A stretch of DNA of 64,000 nucleotides, taken from positions 1 through 64,000 of the forward strand of contig NZ_LKKO01000036.1 of the NCBI RefSeq assembly GCF_001455965.1. The letters run 5' to 3'. Of this stretch, positions 19,487 to 28,710 are shown piece after piece. Both the position numbers and the translations under genes were made by a program. The notes under the pieces were generated by a model. That model did no database searches, was not told where the DNA came from, and saw nothing but the letters and a program-made list of their open reading frames with translations. Every line of letters starts with the position of its first letter. Within the stretch, counting starts at the first letter, position 1. The stretch comes from Methylobacterium sp. GXS13. GTDB lineage: Bacteria > Pseudomonadota > Alphaproteobacteria > Rhizobiales > Beijerinckiaceae.

Positions 19487-21661
19487 TCAGAACCTTGCCG
19501 CGACGCCGCCCATGATGGTGCGCGGCTGGCCCGGGGTGGCGTAGCGGTTCTGGAAGGCGCGGTCGTAGTAGGTCTCGTCGAGCAGGTTGTCGACGTTGAG
19601 GTAGACCCGGACATCCGGCGTGATCTGATAATACGAGATCAGGTTGACGACCGTGTAGGCGGGCATCGTGAAGGTCGACAGGGCCGTTTGGGCGGCACGC
19701 TTGCCGACGACGGTGAGCCCGCCCCCGAAGCCGAGCCCCCTCAGGTCGCCGCCCTGAACCTCGTAGACCGCCTGCATGGCGAAGCTGTTGGCCGGGATGT
19801 TGGCGAGCCGGGTGCCGACCGGGATCGCATTGTCCCGCGCCACCGCCGCGTCGAGGTAGGTGTAGGTCCCGATCGCGCGCAGGCCGGGTGCCAATTCGCC
19901 GGCCACGGTCAGGTCGAAACCGCGGCTCTGCACGACGCCGGCGGCGACGCTGAAGGCGGAATCGACCGGGTCCGTGGTCGGGACATTGGTGCGGCGGATG
20001 TCGAACACGGCCGCGGTGGCGTTGAGCCGCCCGTCGAGCAGCCCGACCTTCACGCCGGCCTCGTAGCCCTCGCCCCCCTCGAAGGCGAGGGGCTGGCCAC
20101 GCCGGTCCAAGGCGGTGCTGGGCTTGAACGAGCGCGCGTAGTTTCCGTAGACCGAGACCGCGTCGGACAGGTCGTAGACCAGCCCGAAGCGCGGCAGCGC
20201 CTCCGTGCCCCGCAGGTTCGTGGTGCGGTTGGTCAGGTAGGATGTCGAATCCTGTCCGACATCCTCGACCCGGACTCCGACCAGGGCGTGCAGCCGGGGC
20301 GTGATGTCGATCTGGTCCTGGACGTAGCCCGCGAAGCTCTCCGTGTGCTGCAGGAGGTTGGTGATGGCGGGCAGGCTGCGCGGCAGCGCCTGGCCGTAGC
20401 GCGGCGCCAGGACGTCGAGCAGGAAGGGATAGGCTGCGGCGTTCGAGCGATCGAAGATCTCCCGGTAGCGATAGCGATCGTATTCGAGGCCCAGCAGCAG
20501 CGTGTGGTGCAGGACGCCGGTGTCGAACTTGCCCGCGAGATTGACCTGCAGATCGGTGTCGGACCAGGTCAGGTCACGCCATTCCAGGTTCCGGCGCAGG
20601 GTGCGGCCGTCCGGCAGGAAGCCGTTGGCGGCGGCGCCGACGCCCCAGCTCTTCAGGGACCCGCCGAGCACCTGGGCGCCGGCGGTGAGCACCCAATCCG
20701 GGTCGAACCGGTGCTCGATCCGCAGCTGGCCGAGGGCGTCCTGGACCACGCTCTGCGGCAGGCCGGGCTCGCTGAGGAAGCGCGAGCGCGGCACGTTGCG
20801 CAGCCGGCCCTGCAGGGGGACGATGCCACGGTCGAAGGTCGTGCCGGTGCTGACGAAGGCGCCTTCCAGGGTGATGGTCGTGTCCGCGCTCGGCTTCCAG
20901 GCGAGGACGGGGGCGACGTGGTAGCGGTCGCCGCTCACGTAATCGCGAAAACTACCGTTGTCCTCGACCGCGCCGGTGATGCGGGCGAGCACTTGGCCGT
21001 CCGCGTCGAGCGCCCCGGTGGCGTCGAAGGTGCTGCGCTTGGCGCCGTAGCTGCCGTACTGCGTGCCGATCGCCAGCGACCGCTCCGCCAGGGGCTGCTT
21101 GGTCACGATGTTGAAGGTGCCGCCAGGATCGCCGCGGCCGTACAGGAAGGCGGACGGACCCTTGAGCACCTCGATCCGCTCGATCGCGACGACGTCCGGT
21201 ACGTTCGGGTAGCCGCGACCGATCGGGAAGCCGTTGCGATAGTAGTCGAACACCGAGAAGCCGCGGATCGTGACTTCGGACAAGCCCAGCCCGCCGAAAT
21301 TGTTGGAGCGGCCAACGCCGGCCAGGTCGAGGGCGGTGTCGATCCGCGTGGCGGCGGCGTCCTCCAGCACCTGACGGGTCACCGGCACCACCGTCTGCGG
21401 GACATCGCGCAGGGGCGTGTCGGTGCGGGTGGCGCTGATCGTGGTCGCGGGGGCGTAGCCCTCCGGGGCCCGGGACGGTCCGCCCTGGCCGGTGACCGAG
21501 AGCTCCTCCAGCTGGACTTCGTGATTCGCTTCGAAAGCAGGTTCCGCAAAAGCCCAATTCGGATCGGCGATGGCAGAAACGCCAATAATGATGGTGGAAG
21601 CGGTGATTCTTGCTCTCAGACGGAGCGTATTCGGTCCAGGTTTGGTAAGATTGTACGCCAC
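19487..21661 (-). CDS. TonB-dependent siderophore receptor
   Basis: About 724 residues. A signal-like hydrophobic stretch (ITASTIIIGVSAI) ends near AFA-EPAF. Next come a TonB-box-like EELSVTG, a plug domain with VTIRGFSVFDYYRNGF and ERIEVLKGPSAFLYGRGDPGGTFNIVTKQP, and a 22-strand barrel ending in F with the C-terminal NVDNLLDETYYDRAFQNRYATPGQPRTIMGG motif. This matches ferrichrome/ferrioxamine-type receptors. The start is uncertain: a GTG at 21661 gives a plausible leader, and the frame extends to a TTG at 21721. No siderophore synthesis or ABC uptake gene is adjacent, and I see no clear Fur or Irr box upstream. Confidence 0.92.
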   Translation of the reverse strand: MAYNLTKPGPNTLRLRARITASTIIIGVSAIADPNWAFAEPAFEANHEVQLEELSVTGQGGPSRAPEGYAPATTISATRTDTPLRDVPQTVVPVTRQVLEDAAATRIDTALDLAGVGRSNNFGGLGLSEVTIRGFSVFDYYRNGFPIGRGYPNVPDVVAIERIEVLKGPSAFLYGRGDPGGTFNIVTKQPLAERSLAIGTQYGSYGAKRSTFDATGALDADGQVLARITGAVEDNGSFRDYVSGDRYHVAPVLAWKPSADTTITLEGAFVSTGTTFDRGIVPLQGRLRNVPRSRFLSEPGLPQSVVQDALGQLRIEHRFDPDWVLTAGAQVLGGSLKSWGVGAAANGFLPDGRTLRRNLEWRDLTWSDTDLQVNLAGKFDTGVLHHTLLLGLEYDRYRYREIFDRSNAAAYPFLLDVLAPRYGQALPRSLPAITNLLQHTESFAGYVQDQIDITPRLHALVGVRVEDVGQDSTSYLTNRTTNLRGTEALPRFGLVYDLSDAVSVYGNYARSFKPSTALDRRGQPLAFEGGEGYEAGVKVGLLDGRLNATAAVFDIRRTNVPTTDPVDSAFSVAAGVVQSRGFDLTVAGELAPGLRAIGTYTYLDAAVARDNAIPVGTRLANIPANSFAMQAVYEVQGGDLRGLGFGGGLTVVGKRAAQTALSTFTMPAYTVVNLISYYQITPDVRVYLNVDNLLDETYYDRAFQNRYATPGQPRTIMGGVAARF

Positions 21662-21885
21662 GTTCTCAAGCCAAGCTGCGTCCAGGCCGCCGAGATGTTC
21701 GAGGCGAACCGACGTGGTCAAGCCTGATCGCCGGCGGAGGCGCGGCGGAAAGCTTGGAATGACTTCGATCTGAGTGCGGGGCAGCTTACGAAGAGTCGAA
21801 GCTGCTTGAAGGCGGACCCGGCGTGTTGCTGTCGCGCAACATCGCGGCGGGCCGGTTTGCCTGAGGGCTTACCGGCCTGGCGTCG

Positions 21886-22920
21886 CTACGCGGGGCCGAG
21901 CAGGCGCGTCCGGCGCGCCAGCACTGCCGGCCAGACTTCCGGGTTGACCAGGCGGGGCGGGGTCTCGCCCCGCAGAAGGCCGATGATCTGGTCGGCGCCC
22001 CAGGAGGCCACGTTGCGGCGCGCCTCGTGGGTGACGCCGGCGGTGTGGTAGGTCGCCACCACCGTGTCGAGCTTGAGCAGCGCCGAATCCAGGGGCGGCG
22101 GCTCCGGCGCCCAGACGTCGAGGCCGGCCCCGGCGAGATGGCCGGAAGCCAGGGCTTCGGCGAGGGCGGCTTCGTCGTGCACGCCGCCCCGGGCCGTGGT
22201 GATGAAGAGCGCACCGGGCTTCATCGCCGCGAAGGCGTTGGCGTCGAAGCTGCCGCGGGTCGTCGCGTCGAGCGGGCAGTGCAGGGAGACGATGTCGGAC
22301 TCGGCGAGCAGCTGCGCCCGATCCACCGGCTCGGCGGCCCGCGCCCGGATCTCATCCGGAGAGAGCAGCGGATCGTAGGCCAGGACCCGCATGTCGAAGC
22401 CGCGGGCGAGCTTGGCGACCTCCCGGCCGGTATGGCCGATGCCGACGAGACCCAGCGTCGAGCCGCCGATCTCGTGGCCCATCAGCGATTCCCGCGAGAA
22501 GCCGCGCGCGGTCCGCAGCAACCGGTCCGAGACGCAGATCTTGCGGGAGACGGCGAGCATCAGGCCGATCGCCAGTTCCGCCACCGAGCGGGCATTGCCG
22601 CCGACCTGATTGACCACCGCGACGCCGGCTCGCGTGCAGGCGTCCGCGTCCACCGTGTCGAAGCCTGCCCCGCCCGAGGAGACCGCGAGCAGGTTCGGGC
22701 AGCCGGCCAGCAGTTCGTCCGTCACGTGCCAGCGGCGGGGCAGCTCGTCCCGTGCCGGTGAGACGTGGAAGACGTGTGCCTGCGCCAGCAGGGCGTCCAG
22801 CGTCTCCGCCGGGCCCTGCAGGTCGCCGACCTGCAGGTCGATGTCGGGCTCGGCCCTCAGCCGCGCGTCGAAGACCGGGTTGATCCAGAGATTGAACCGG
22901 CAGACGCGCTTGAGGGCCAC
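21886..22920 (-). CDS. D-isomer-specific 2-hydroxyacid dehydrogenase
   Basis: A 344-residue NAD(P)-dependent enzyme with the Rossmann motif LGLVGIGHTGREVAKLA. The catalytic triad lies in the usual places: Arg in FITTARGGVHDEAAL, Glu in GLDVWAPEPPPLD and His in VVATYHTAGVTHEA. The family includes glycerate, hydroxypyruvate, phosphoglycerate and phenyllactate dehydrogenases. It starts 4 bp after the aromatic aminotransferase gene, so the pair may convert an amino acid via its 2-oxo acid to the 2-hydroxy acid. An inverted repeat (GCCGGT/ACCGGC near 21852-21877) follows the stop. Confidence 0.86.
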   Translation of the reverse strand: MALKRVCRFNLWINPVFDARLRAEPDIDLQVGDLQGPAETLDALLAQAHVFHVSPARDELPRRWHVTDELLAGCPNLLAVSSGGAGFDTVDADACTRAGVAVVNQVGGNARSVAELAIGLMLAVSRKICVSDRLLRTARGFSRESLMGHEIGGSTLGLVGIGHTGREVAKLARGFDMRVLAYDPLLSPDEIRARAAEPVDRAQLLAESDIVSLHCPLDATTRGSFDANAFAAMKPGALFITTARGGVHDEAALAEALASGHLAGAGLDVWAPEPPPLDSALLKLDTVVATYHTAGVTHEARRNVASWGADQIIGLLRGETPPRLVNPEVWPAVLARRTRLLGPA

Positions 22921-22924
22921 CGGG

Positions 22925-24130
22925 TCAGCCCTTCACCACCGCGTCGATGGCGTCGACCACGTGGTCGATGTTGTGGGTGTTGACCGCCGCCACGCAGATC
23001 CGGCCGGTCTCCAGCGCGTAGACCTCGTGCTCCTCGCGCAGGCGCGTGGCCTCCGCGGGGGTCAGGCCCGTGTAGGAGAACATGCCCTTCTGCGCCTTGA
23101 TCGCGTCGAAGCCACGCTCCGGGTGGCGCTGCTGCAGGCTGTCGGCCATGCGCACCCGCATGGACCGGATCCGCTCGCGCATCTCGGCGAGCTCCCGCTC
23201 CCAGTCGGCGCGCAGCTCCGGATCGGTCAGCACCATCTCGACGATGGCGGCGCCGTGGGTCACCGGGTTCGAGTAGCTCGCCCGCACCAGACGCTTGGCC
23301 AGGGACTCCACCTTGGTCTTCATGGCCGGATTCTCGGCCACGATCGTCAGCGCGCCGACGCGCTCGCCGTAGAGCGAGAACGACTTCGAGAACGACGAGG
23401 CGACGAAGAATTCCTGGCCGGATTCGGCGAACAGCCGCACCGGCGCGGCATCGGCGTCGAGGCCGTCGCCGAAGCCCTGGTAGGCGATGTCGAGGAACGG
23501 GATCAGGCCGCGCTCGGCCAGAAGGGGCGCGAGGTCGCTCCACGCGTCGGGCGTCAGGTCGGCGCCGGTCGGGTTGTGGCAGCAGGCGTGCAGCACCACG
23601 ATCGAGCCCTTCGGCAGGTCCTGCAGGTAGGCGCGCATGGCCGGGTAATCGACGCCGCCGGTCTCGGCCGAGAAATAGGGATAGTCGACGACCGTGAAGC
23701 CGGCCTGGCTGAACAGCGCCTTGTGGTTCTCCCAGCTCGGGTTGCTCACCGCCACGGTGGCGCCGGGATTGAGCCGGGCCAGCACGTCCGCACCGGTCTT
23801 GAGCGCGCCGGTGCCGCCGATGCTCTGGAGCGTCGCGGTACGGTTCTGCGTCAGGATCGGGGCGCCCGCGCCGAACAGCAGGGCCTGGACCGCGTCGCGG
23901 AACGGCTTGGTGCCCTCGATCGGACGGTAGGTCTTCGGCAGGCCCTTCTCGATCCAGCGCTTCTCGGCGGTCTGGACGGCGCGCAGGCGCGGCACCTTGC
24001 CGTCGGCATCCGTGTAGACCCCGACCACGAGGTTGAGCTTTTTCGTGCTCGTGTCGGCGTTGAAGGCCTCGAACAGGCGCATGATCGGGTCGAGCGGCGC
24101 GTCCTGGATGCCGGCGAACAGCGAGGTCAT
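22925..24130 (-). CDS. tyrB: Aromatic/aspartate aminotransferase (class I, TyrB-like)
   Basis: A 401-residue class Ia aminotransferase. It has the PLP lysine in SFSKSFSLYGERVG, HNPTGADLTPDAW, the aspartate in FLDIAYQGFGDGLDADA and the substrate Arg region KGMFSYTGLTPAEATRLREEHEVY. This matches the TyrB/AspC group, which transfers amino groups between aromatic or acidic amino acids and 2-oxoglutarate. The ATG at 24130 gives the family N-terminus (MTSLFAGIQDAPLDPIM). It diverges from the binding-protein gene across 231 bp. Confidence 0.9.
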   Translation of the reverse strand: MTSLFAGIQDAPLDPIMRLFEAFNADTSTKKLNLVVGVYTDADGKVPRLRAVQTAEKRWIEKGLPKTYRPIEGTKPFRDAVQALLFGAGAPILTQNRTATLQSIGGTGALKTGADVLARLNPGATVAVSNPSWENHKALFSQAGFTVVDYPYFSAETGGVDYPAMRAYLQDLPKGSIVVLHACCHNPTGADLTPDAWSDLAPLLAERGLIPFLDIAYQGFGDGLDADAAPVRLFAESGQEFFVASSFSKSFSLYGERVGALTIVAENPAMKTKVESLAKRLVRASYSNPVTHGAAIVEMVLTDPELRADWERELAEMRERIRSMRVRMADSLQQRHPERGFDAIKAQKGMFSYTGLTPAEATRLREEHEVYALETGRICVAAVNTHNIDHVVDAIDAVVKG

Positions 24131-24361
24131 GATCGTCAATCGTCCCAGAGGGTCTTCGATGCGGCGCGAGCGGGCGGTTCTATCCAAAGTCGCGGGCCGG
24201 CCGACGCCCTTATTTCCCACATCGCGTCCGCCCGCCAGCGCTTCTGCGCGCGGCAGCGTCCCGATCCGCTCAGGGATGAACCGGTTTTCGGGCTCGCAAC
24301 CCATTTGCGAGTCTGGTGATGTACGCTTCCCGCACGGCGTGTCTGCCCATATCGTAAAGCG

Positions 24362-25501
24362 ATGAAACAGAGCCTCGCCCTGATCGTCGCCGGTCTCCTC
24401 GTCGCGGCACCGGCCGTCGCCCAGGCGCCGGTGCGGATCGGTCTGTCGGCGCCGCTCTCGGGGCCGGATGCCGGTTTCGGCCAGGGTCTCCGACAGGGTG
24501 CCGAGCAGGCCGTCGCCGACCTGAACCGGGCCGGGGGTGGGCGGCCGAAATTCGTCCTCGTGCCGGCCGACCGCGCCGGCGACGCCAGGCAGGCTGCCGC
24601 AACCGCTAGGAAATTCGCCGCCGACGGGGTCCGCCTCGTGGTCGGGCCATTCGAATCCGTCGCGGTCGCCGCCGCGACGCCGGTCTACGAGGAAGCCGGG
24701 GCGGTGCTGGTCACGCCGGGGGCGACCTACACGCCGCTGACCAGCCGCAGTTTCTGGAACCTGTTCCGGCTGGCCCCGAGCGACGCCCAACAGGGCCGGG
24801 CCGCGGGGGTTTATCTCGCCAAGGCGTTCGCAGGGCGGCGGGTCGCCATTCTCAACGACCGCTCGACCTATGGGCGCGGCCTCGCCGAGGCGGTGGCGGC
24901 GCAGCTGAAGGAGGCTGGCGCCCCGGAGGTGCTGTTCGACGGCTTTCCGCGCGGGACCCGCGACTTCGGCGACCTCATCGGCCGTCTGAAGGCGGCTCGG
25001 GTCGAGGCGGTGTATTTCGGAGGCTTGGCGCCAGAGGCGGCCGCCCTGGTCCGCGCTCTGCGCGAGGCCAATGTCGGCGCCGCGCTGATCGCCAGCGACG
25101 GCATCCTCGATCCGGCCTTCGCCGCCTTGGGTACCCTCGGCGAGGGGACCGTGATGACCCTGCCGCCCGATCCACCGCGCCTCCCGGATCCGAAAGCCGG
25201 CAAGGTCGCGGCGCGTGCACCCGACGCCGAAAGCGTGGCGGCCTCGGGCTACGCGGCGGTGGAGCTGCTGGCCCAGGCCCTGGAGCGCGCCCGCGCCATG
25301 GATCCGAAATCGGGCCGGATCCCGGAGGGCCGCAAGATCGCCGAGGCCCTGCGCAGCGCCCCACCGCTGCGCACGATCCTCGGCCCGGTCGGGTTCGACG
25401 CCCGCGGCGACCGGTCCGGCGGCACCGTCGCCCTGCGGGTCTGGCGCCGGACGCCGGATGGGCGCCTCGATTACGCGGGCAACGAGGTCCCGGGGCCATG
25501 A
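24362..25501 (+). CDS. ABC-type branched-chain amino acid/amide substrate-binding protein
   Basis: A 379-residue exported protein: the signal peptide LALIVAGLLVAAPAVAQA is followed by the type I periplasmic binding fold, VRIGLSAPLSGPDAGFGQGLRQGAEQAVADLNRAGG, then VRLVVGPFESVAVAAATPVYEEAG and GRRVAILNDRSTYGRGLAEAV. This is the LivJ/urea-binding (Peripla_BP_6) group. No permease or ATPase genes accompany it, so it must either use a transporter encoded elsewhere or act in sensing. The substrate is unknown. Confidence 0.87.
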   Translation: MKQSLALIVAGLLVAAPAVAQAPVRIGLSAPLSGPDAGFGQGLRQGAEQAVADLNRAGGGRPKFVLVPADRAGDARQAAATARKFAADGVRLVVGPFESVAVAAATPVYEEAGAVLVTPGATYTPLTSRSFWNLFRLAPSDAQQGRAAGVYLAKAFAGRRVAILNDRSTYGRGLAEAVAAQLKEAGAPEVLFDGFPRGTRDFGDLIGRLKAARVEAVYFGGLAPEAAALVRALREANVGAALIASDGILDPAFAALGTLGEGTVMTLPPDPPRLPDPKAGKVAARAPDAESVAASGYAAVELLAQALERARAMDPKSGRIPEGRKIAEALRSAPPLRTILGPVGFDARGDRSGGTVALRVWRRTPDGRLDYAGNEVPGP

Positions 25502-25714
25502 ATCGCCGGACATTCATGTCCATGACTCCTGCCTCATGGCCGGGCATGACTTGCCGCGGGATCGTGTGACGACTACATGCGGGCGGCGTCGCACAGCAGG
25601 CGCGGACCGTCCGTCGGATCGGATCCGCGCCCTGCGGCGTTTCCCGAGCTTGATGACAGCCGTAGAAGTTTTGCCGGAACGCCTGCTGCCGGACGGTCCG
25701 ACTGGAGAAGGTGC

Positions 25715-25990
25715 ATGGCGAAAGAAGAATTGATGCAGTTCGACGGTCTCGTGATCGAGATCTTGCCGGACGCGCGCTACCGCGTGCAGCTCGACCAGGG
25801 CCACGAGATCGTGGCCTACACGGCCGGCAAGATGAAGAAGAACCGCATCAAGACGCTGGCGGGTGACCGGGTCACGGTCGAGATGTCGCCCTACGATCTC
25901 GAGAAGGGCCGCCTCGTGTTCCGGCACAAGGACGAGCGTTCTGCAGGCCCGCGGCCCCAGGTCCGGGGCGGCCAGTTCCGCCGCCGTTGA
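25715..25990 (+). CDS. infA: Translation initiation factor IF-1 with C-terminal extension
   Basis: A 91-residue S1-type OB-fold protein: [72 protein letters not shown] is a clear IF-1. It ends with about 18 extra basic residues ([17 protein letters not shown]) beyond the usual 72. IF-1 occupies the 30S A site during initiation. The ATG at 25715 has GGAGAAGG upstream. The stop overlaps the TTG start of the following transporter gene. The extension suggests an additional paralogue rather than the standard copy; this cannot be decided from the window. Confidence 0.92.
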   Translation: MAKEELMQFDGLVIEILPDARYRVQLDQGHEIVAYTAGKMKKNRIKTLAGDRVTVEMSPYDLEKGRLVFRHKDERSAGPRPQVRGGQFRRR

Positions 25991-26955
25991 GGCCCGCACG
26001 CGCGACCCGGGTCTCCTCGGTCGCGCCGGCCTATCTGCTCCTCACGCTTACCGCGCTGCTCTGGGCCGGAAACGCGGTCAGCAGCCGCTGGGCGCCGGGC
26101 CATGTTTCCCCCCAGGTCATCACGACCCTGCGCTGGGCGGTGGCCTGCGCGGTGCTCGCGCCGTTCGCGGCCCGCAGGCTCCTCGCGGAATGGCCGCTTC
26201 TGCGCCGGCACTGGCTGCGCATCCTGCTGATGGGTGGCCTCGGCTACACGGCTTTCAACTGCCTGTTCTATGCCGCCGGAGTTTATACCAGCGCGGTCAA
26301 CCTGGCCCTGTTCCAAGGCGCGATCCCGGTCTTGGTGATCCTGCTCAACCGCTTCGCCTATCGGGTGCCGGTCACCCTCGGCCAGATGGTCGGTGTCGTG
26401 CTGACGTTGATCGGCGCTGGCTTGGCAGCGACCCACGGTGACCTCTCCGTGTTGACGCGCCTGGATTTCAACCGGGGCGACGTGCTCGTGTTCGGGGCCT
26501 GCCTGCTCTACGCGGGCTACACGATCTTCCTGCCGACCCGCCCGAAGGTCACGGCCCTGGCGTTCTTTGCCGCCATGGCGGTCGCCGCCTTCGTGACGTC
26601 GCTGCCGCCGCTCGCGGTGGAGTGGGCCACCGGGCATGCAGTCTGGCCCGGGCCGGCGGGGTGGGCGATGGTCGCCTTCGTCGGCTTGGGGCCATCGCTG
26701 CTGGCGCAGCTGTTCTTCATGCGCGGGGTCGAGCTGATCGGCCCGAACCGGGCCGGCCTGTTCGTCAATCTCGTGCCGATCTTCGGCGCGATCCTCGCCG
26801 TCCTGCTGGTCGGCGAGCCGTTCGGGGCGATCCCGGCCGTCGCCCTCGCTCTCGTGCTCGGGGGGATCGCCTGCGCCGAGCGCCTGAAGCCGGCGCTGGC
26901 TGCCGAGGCGACCCCCGAAGCCGCCTATTCGCAGACGCGGACGCGCCGGATGTAG
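25987..26955 (+). CDS. EamA-family (DMT) transporter
   Basis: A 322-residue protein with ten hydrophobic helices in two EamA repeats: [22 protein letters not shown] in the first, [15 protein letters not shown] opening the second and [22 protein letters not shown] near the end, the standard drug/metabolite exporter pattern. It starts with TTG at 25987, overlapping the infA stop by 4 bp, so translation is probably coupled to infA. The last 31 bp overlap the convergent small exported protein gene. Confidence 0.82.
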   Translation: MRPARATRVSSVAPAYLLLTLTALLWAGNAVSSRWAPGHVSPQVITTLRWAVACAVLAPFAARRLLAEWPLLRRHWLRILLMGGLGYTAFNCLFYAAGVYTSAVNLALFQGAIPVLVILLNRFAYRVPVTLGQMVGVVLTLIGAGLAATHGDLSVLTRLDFNRGDVLVFGACLLYAGYTIFLPTRPKVTALAFFAAMAVAAFVTSLPPLAVEWATGHAVWPGPAGWAMVAFVGLGPSLLAQLFFMRGVELIGPNRAGLFVNLVPIFGAILAVLLVGEPFGAIPAVALALVLGGIACAERLKPALAAEATPEAAYSQTRTRRM

Positions 26956-27230
26956 ACGTCGCCGTAGGGGTCGATGGTGCGGCGGCGCTCGAAGTGGCAG
27001 ACCGGACCGTAATCCTCCTCCACGTAGACCGGCGGCGGGGCGCGGTAGACCGGGCGGCCCGGGTAGTAGCCATTGTTGGCCGACGACGCGATGGCGCCGC
27101 CGACGGCGAGGCCGCCGAGCACGCCGAGGGCTGCCGCGCCGCCGGCGCCGATCCCGTCACGGGCCTGGGCGGCTGGCGCGAGGGTGGCGAGGCTCCCGAC
27201 GATGAGGCTCGTCGCGAGAAGGTACTTCAT
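26925..27230 (-). CDS. Small exported glycine-rich protein of unknown function
   Basis: A 101-residue protein with an N-terminal signal peptide (MKYLLATSLIVGSLATLAPAAQA, cut likely after AQA). A glycine-rich hydrophobic stretch GAGGAAALGVLGGLAVGGAIA resembles a glycine-zipper, and a tyrosine/proline-rich tail follows with two cysteines (VCHFERR and RVCE), which could pair in the periplasm. The ATG at 27230 has AGGGGGA upstream. The small size and glycine-zipper suggest an envelope-associated protein; no function is assigned. Its 3' end overlaps the convergent EamA gene by 31 bp. Confidence 0.78.
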   Translation of the reverse strand: MKYLLATSLIVGSLATLAPAAQARDGIGAGGAAALGVLGGLAVGGAIASSANNGYYPGRPVYRAPPPVYVEEDYGPVCHFERRRTIDPYGDVYIRRVRVCE

Positions 27231-27392
27231 GACATTCCCCCTGAAGGATGCGATTCGGACCGAGATAGGTTGGCTACCACACCCCAGCTTTGGGGCGTTT
27301 GTTCGGCCGCACCTCGCGACTTGACGTGGGGTGTTCCGACGCACCAAACCCGGGGCGAACGCACCAAGACAACAACGAGAGCGGAGGCCGGC

Positions 27393-27998
27393 ATGGTGAC
27401 ACGGGGCTTCGTCGGGCGCAGGCAGCCGCCCGAGACCGGCGCGCGCATCCCGCCCGGCCAATATCTCACCGACGACTTCCCGATCTTGCAGATCGGCCCA
27501 AACCCGACGGTGGATCTCGCCACGTGGCGGTTCACGCTGCGCGCGGGCTCGCGGCCGATCAAGGCGTGGAGCTGGGAGGAATTCGAGGCGTTGCCCCGCA
27601 CCACTTGGCAGGGGGACATCCACTGCGTCACCAAATGGTCGAAGTTCGACACCGCCTGGGAGGGCGTGAGCTTCGACGATCTGCTGGCCGATGCCGGCAT
27701 CGCGGCGCCGACCGGGTACCTCCTGGCGGAATCCTACGACGATTACACCACGAACGTGCCGGTGGCCGATCTCGTGAACGGCCGCGCCATGGTGGCGACC
27801 CGCTATGCCGGCCAGCCGATCCATCCGGACCATGGCGGCCCGGCGCGGCTGCTCGTACCGCATCTCTATTTCTGGAAGAGCGCCAAATGGGTGAAGGGCT
27901 TGCGCTTCACCCAGACCGATACGGCCGGCTTCTGGGAGCTGCGCGGCTACCACATGTACGGGGATCCCTGGCGTGAGCAGCGCTACACCGGTGACTGA
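27393..27998 (+). CDS. Molybdopterin-dependent oxidoreductase, sulfite-oxidase/YedY fold, cytoplasmic
   Basis: A 201-residue single-domain protein matching the oxidoreductase molybdopterin-binding fold. It has the Mo-ligating cysteine in GDIHCVTKWSKFDTAWEGVSFDDLL and the downstream segments SYDDYTTNVPVADL, GGPARLLVPHLYFWKSAKWVKGL and FWELRGYHMYGDPW. There is no Tat or Sec signal, unlike MsrP/YedY, so it should stay in the cytoplasm. The ATG at 27393 has GGAGG upstream. The next gene, a flavin reductase, overlaps its end by 26 bp, so the two products probably form one electron-transfer pair. The substrate is unknown. Confidence 0.85.
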   Translation: MVTRGFVGRRQPPETGARIPPGQYLTDDFPILQIGPNPTVDLATWRFTLRAGSRPIKAWSWEEFEALPRTTWQGDIHCVTKWSKFDTAWEGVSFDDLLADAGIAAPTGYLLAESYDDYTTNVPVADLVNGRAMVATRYAGQPIHPDHGGPARLLVPHLYFWKSAKWVKGLRFTQTDTAGFWELRGYHMYGDPWREQRYTGD

Positions 27999-28710
27999 GC
28001 CGATCGTCTTCCGCTGGCACCAGGCCGAGATCACCGCGATCACGCCCGTCACCCCGCAGGTGAAGAGCTTTCGCCTGCGCTGCGATCTGGCGAACGCCTA
28101 CCGCGCCGGCCAGCACGTCGACGTCCGGCTGACCGCCGAGGACGGCTACCAGGCCCAGCGCAGCTACTCGATCGCCTCGGCGCCCGACGGCAGCGGCACC
28201 CTGGAGCTGATGGTCGAGGCGCTGCCGGACGGCGAGGTCTCGGGCTGGTTCTCGCAGGCCGCCGAGATCGGCGACCGCGTCGAGCTGCGTGGGCCGATCG
28301 GCGGTTCGTTCTCCTGGGATGGTCCCGACGGCGGTCCGCTGCTCCTGGGGGCCGGCGGCTCCGTCGTCGTGCCGCTGCTGGCGATGCTGCGCCGCCGCGC
28401 GCAAGTCGCGCCGGAGATCCCGGCCGCTCTGATCTACTCCGTTCGCACCCGCGACGAGGCGATCGCGCTGCCCGAGCTGGAGCGCCTCGCCGGTGACGGC
28501 ACGGGTTTCTCCCTGCACCTCACCACCACCCGGGATGACGGCGGCCGGCGGATCGACGCCGCCCTGGTGGCCGGCGCCCTGGCGCGGGTCGGACGACCGG
28601 AGAAGGTTTTCCTGTGCGGCTCCAACCGCTTCGTCGGGGCCGCCTCGGACCTGATCCTGGAAGCGGGCGTCCCGGCGGGGGTGATCCGCACCGAGCGGTT
28701 CGGCAGCTGA
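27973..28710 (+). CDS. FAD/NAD(P)-binding ferredoxin-reductase-type oxidoreductase
   Basis: A 245-residue FNR-family reductase. It has the FAD motif RSYSIASAP, the GEVSGWF loop, a nucleotide segment LLLGAGGSVVVPLLAMLRR (family GGxGxxP, here GGSVVVP) and the C-terminal VFLCGSNRFVGAASDLILEAGVP. There is no [2Fe-2S] domain, so it would pass electrons from NAD(P)H through flavin only. It starts with GTG at 27973 inside the end of the molybdenum enzyme gene and is the likely physiological reductant of that enzyme. Confidence 0.85.
   Translation: MSSATPVTEPIVFRWHQAEITAITPVTPQVKSFRLRCDLANAYRAGQHVDVRLTAEDGYQAQRSYSIASAPDGSGTLELMVEALPDGEVSGWFSQAAEIGDRVELRGPIGGSFSWDGPDGGPLLLGAGGSVVVPLLAMLRRRAQVAPEIPAALIYSVRTRDEAIALPELERLAGDGTGFSLHLTTTRDDGGRRIDAALVAGALARVGRPEKVFLCGSNRFVGAASDLILEAGVPAGVIRTERFGS

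Noticed and set aside
24131..25714. Long minus-strand frame continuing upstream of the aminotransferase into the binding-protein gene
   Set aside because: The plus strand encodes a complete exported binding protein there. The minus-strand extension is its shadow, and the aminotransferase has a good family start at 24130.
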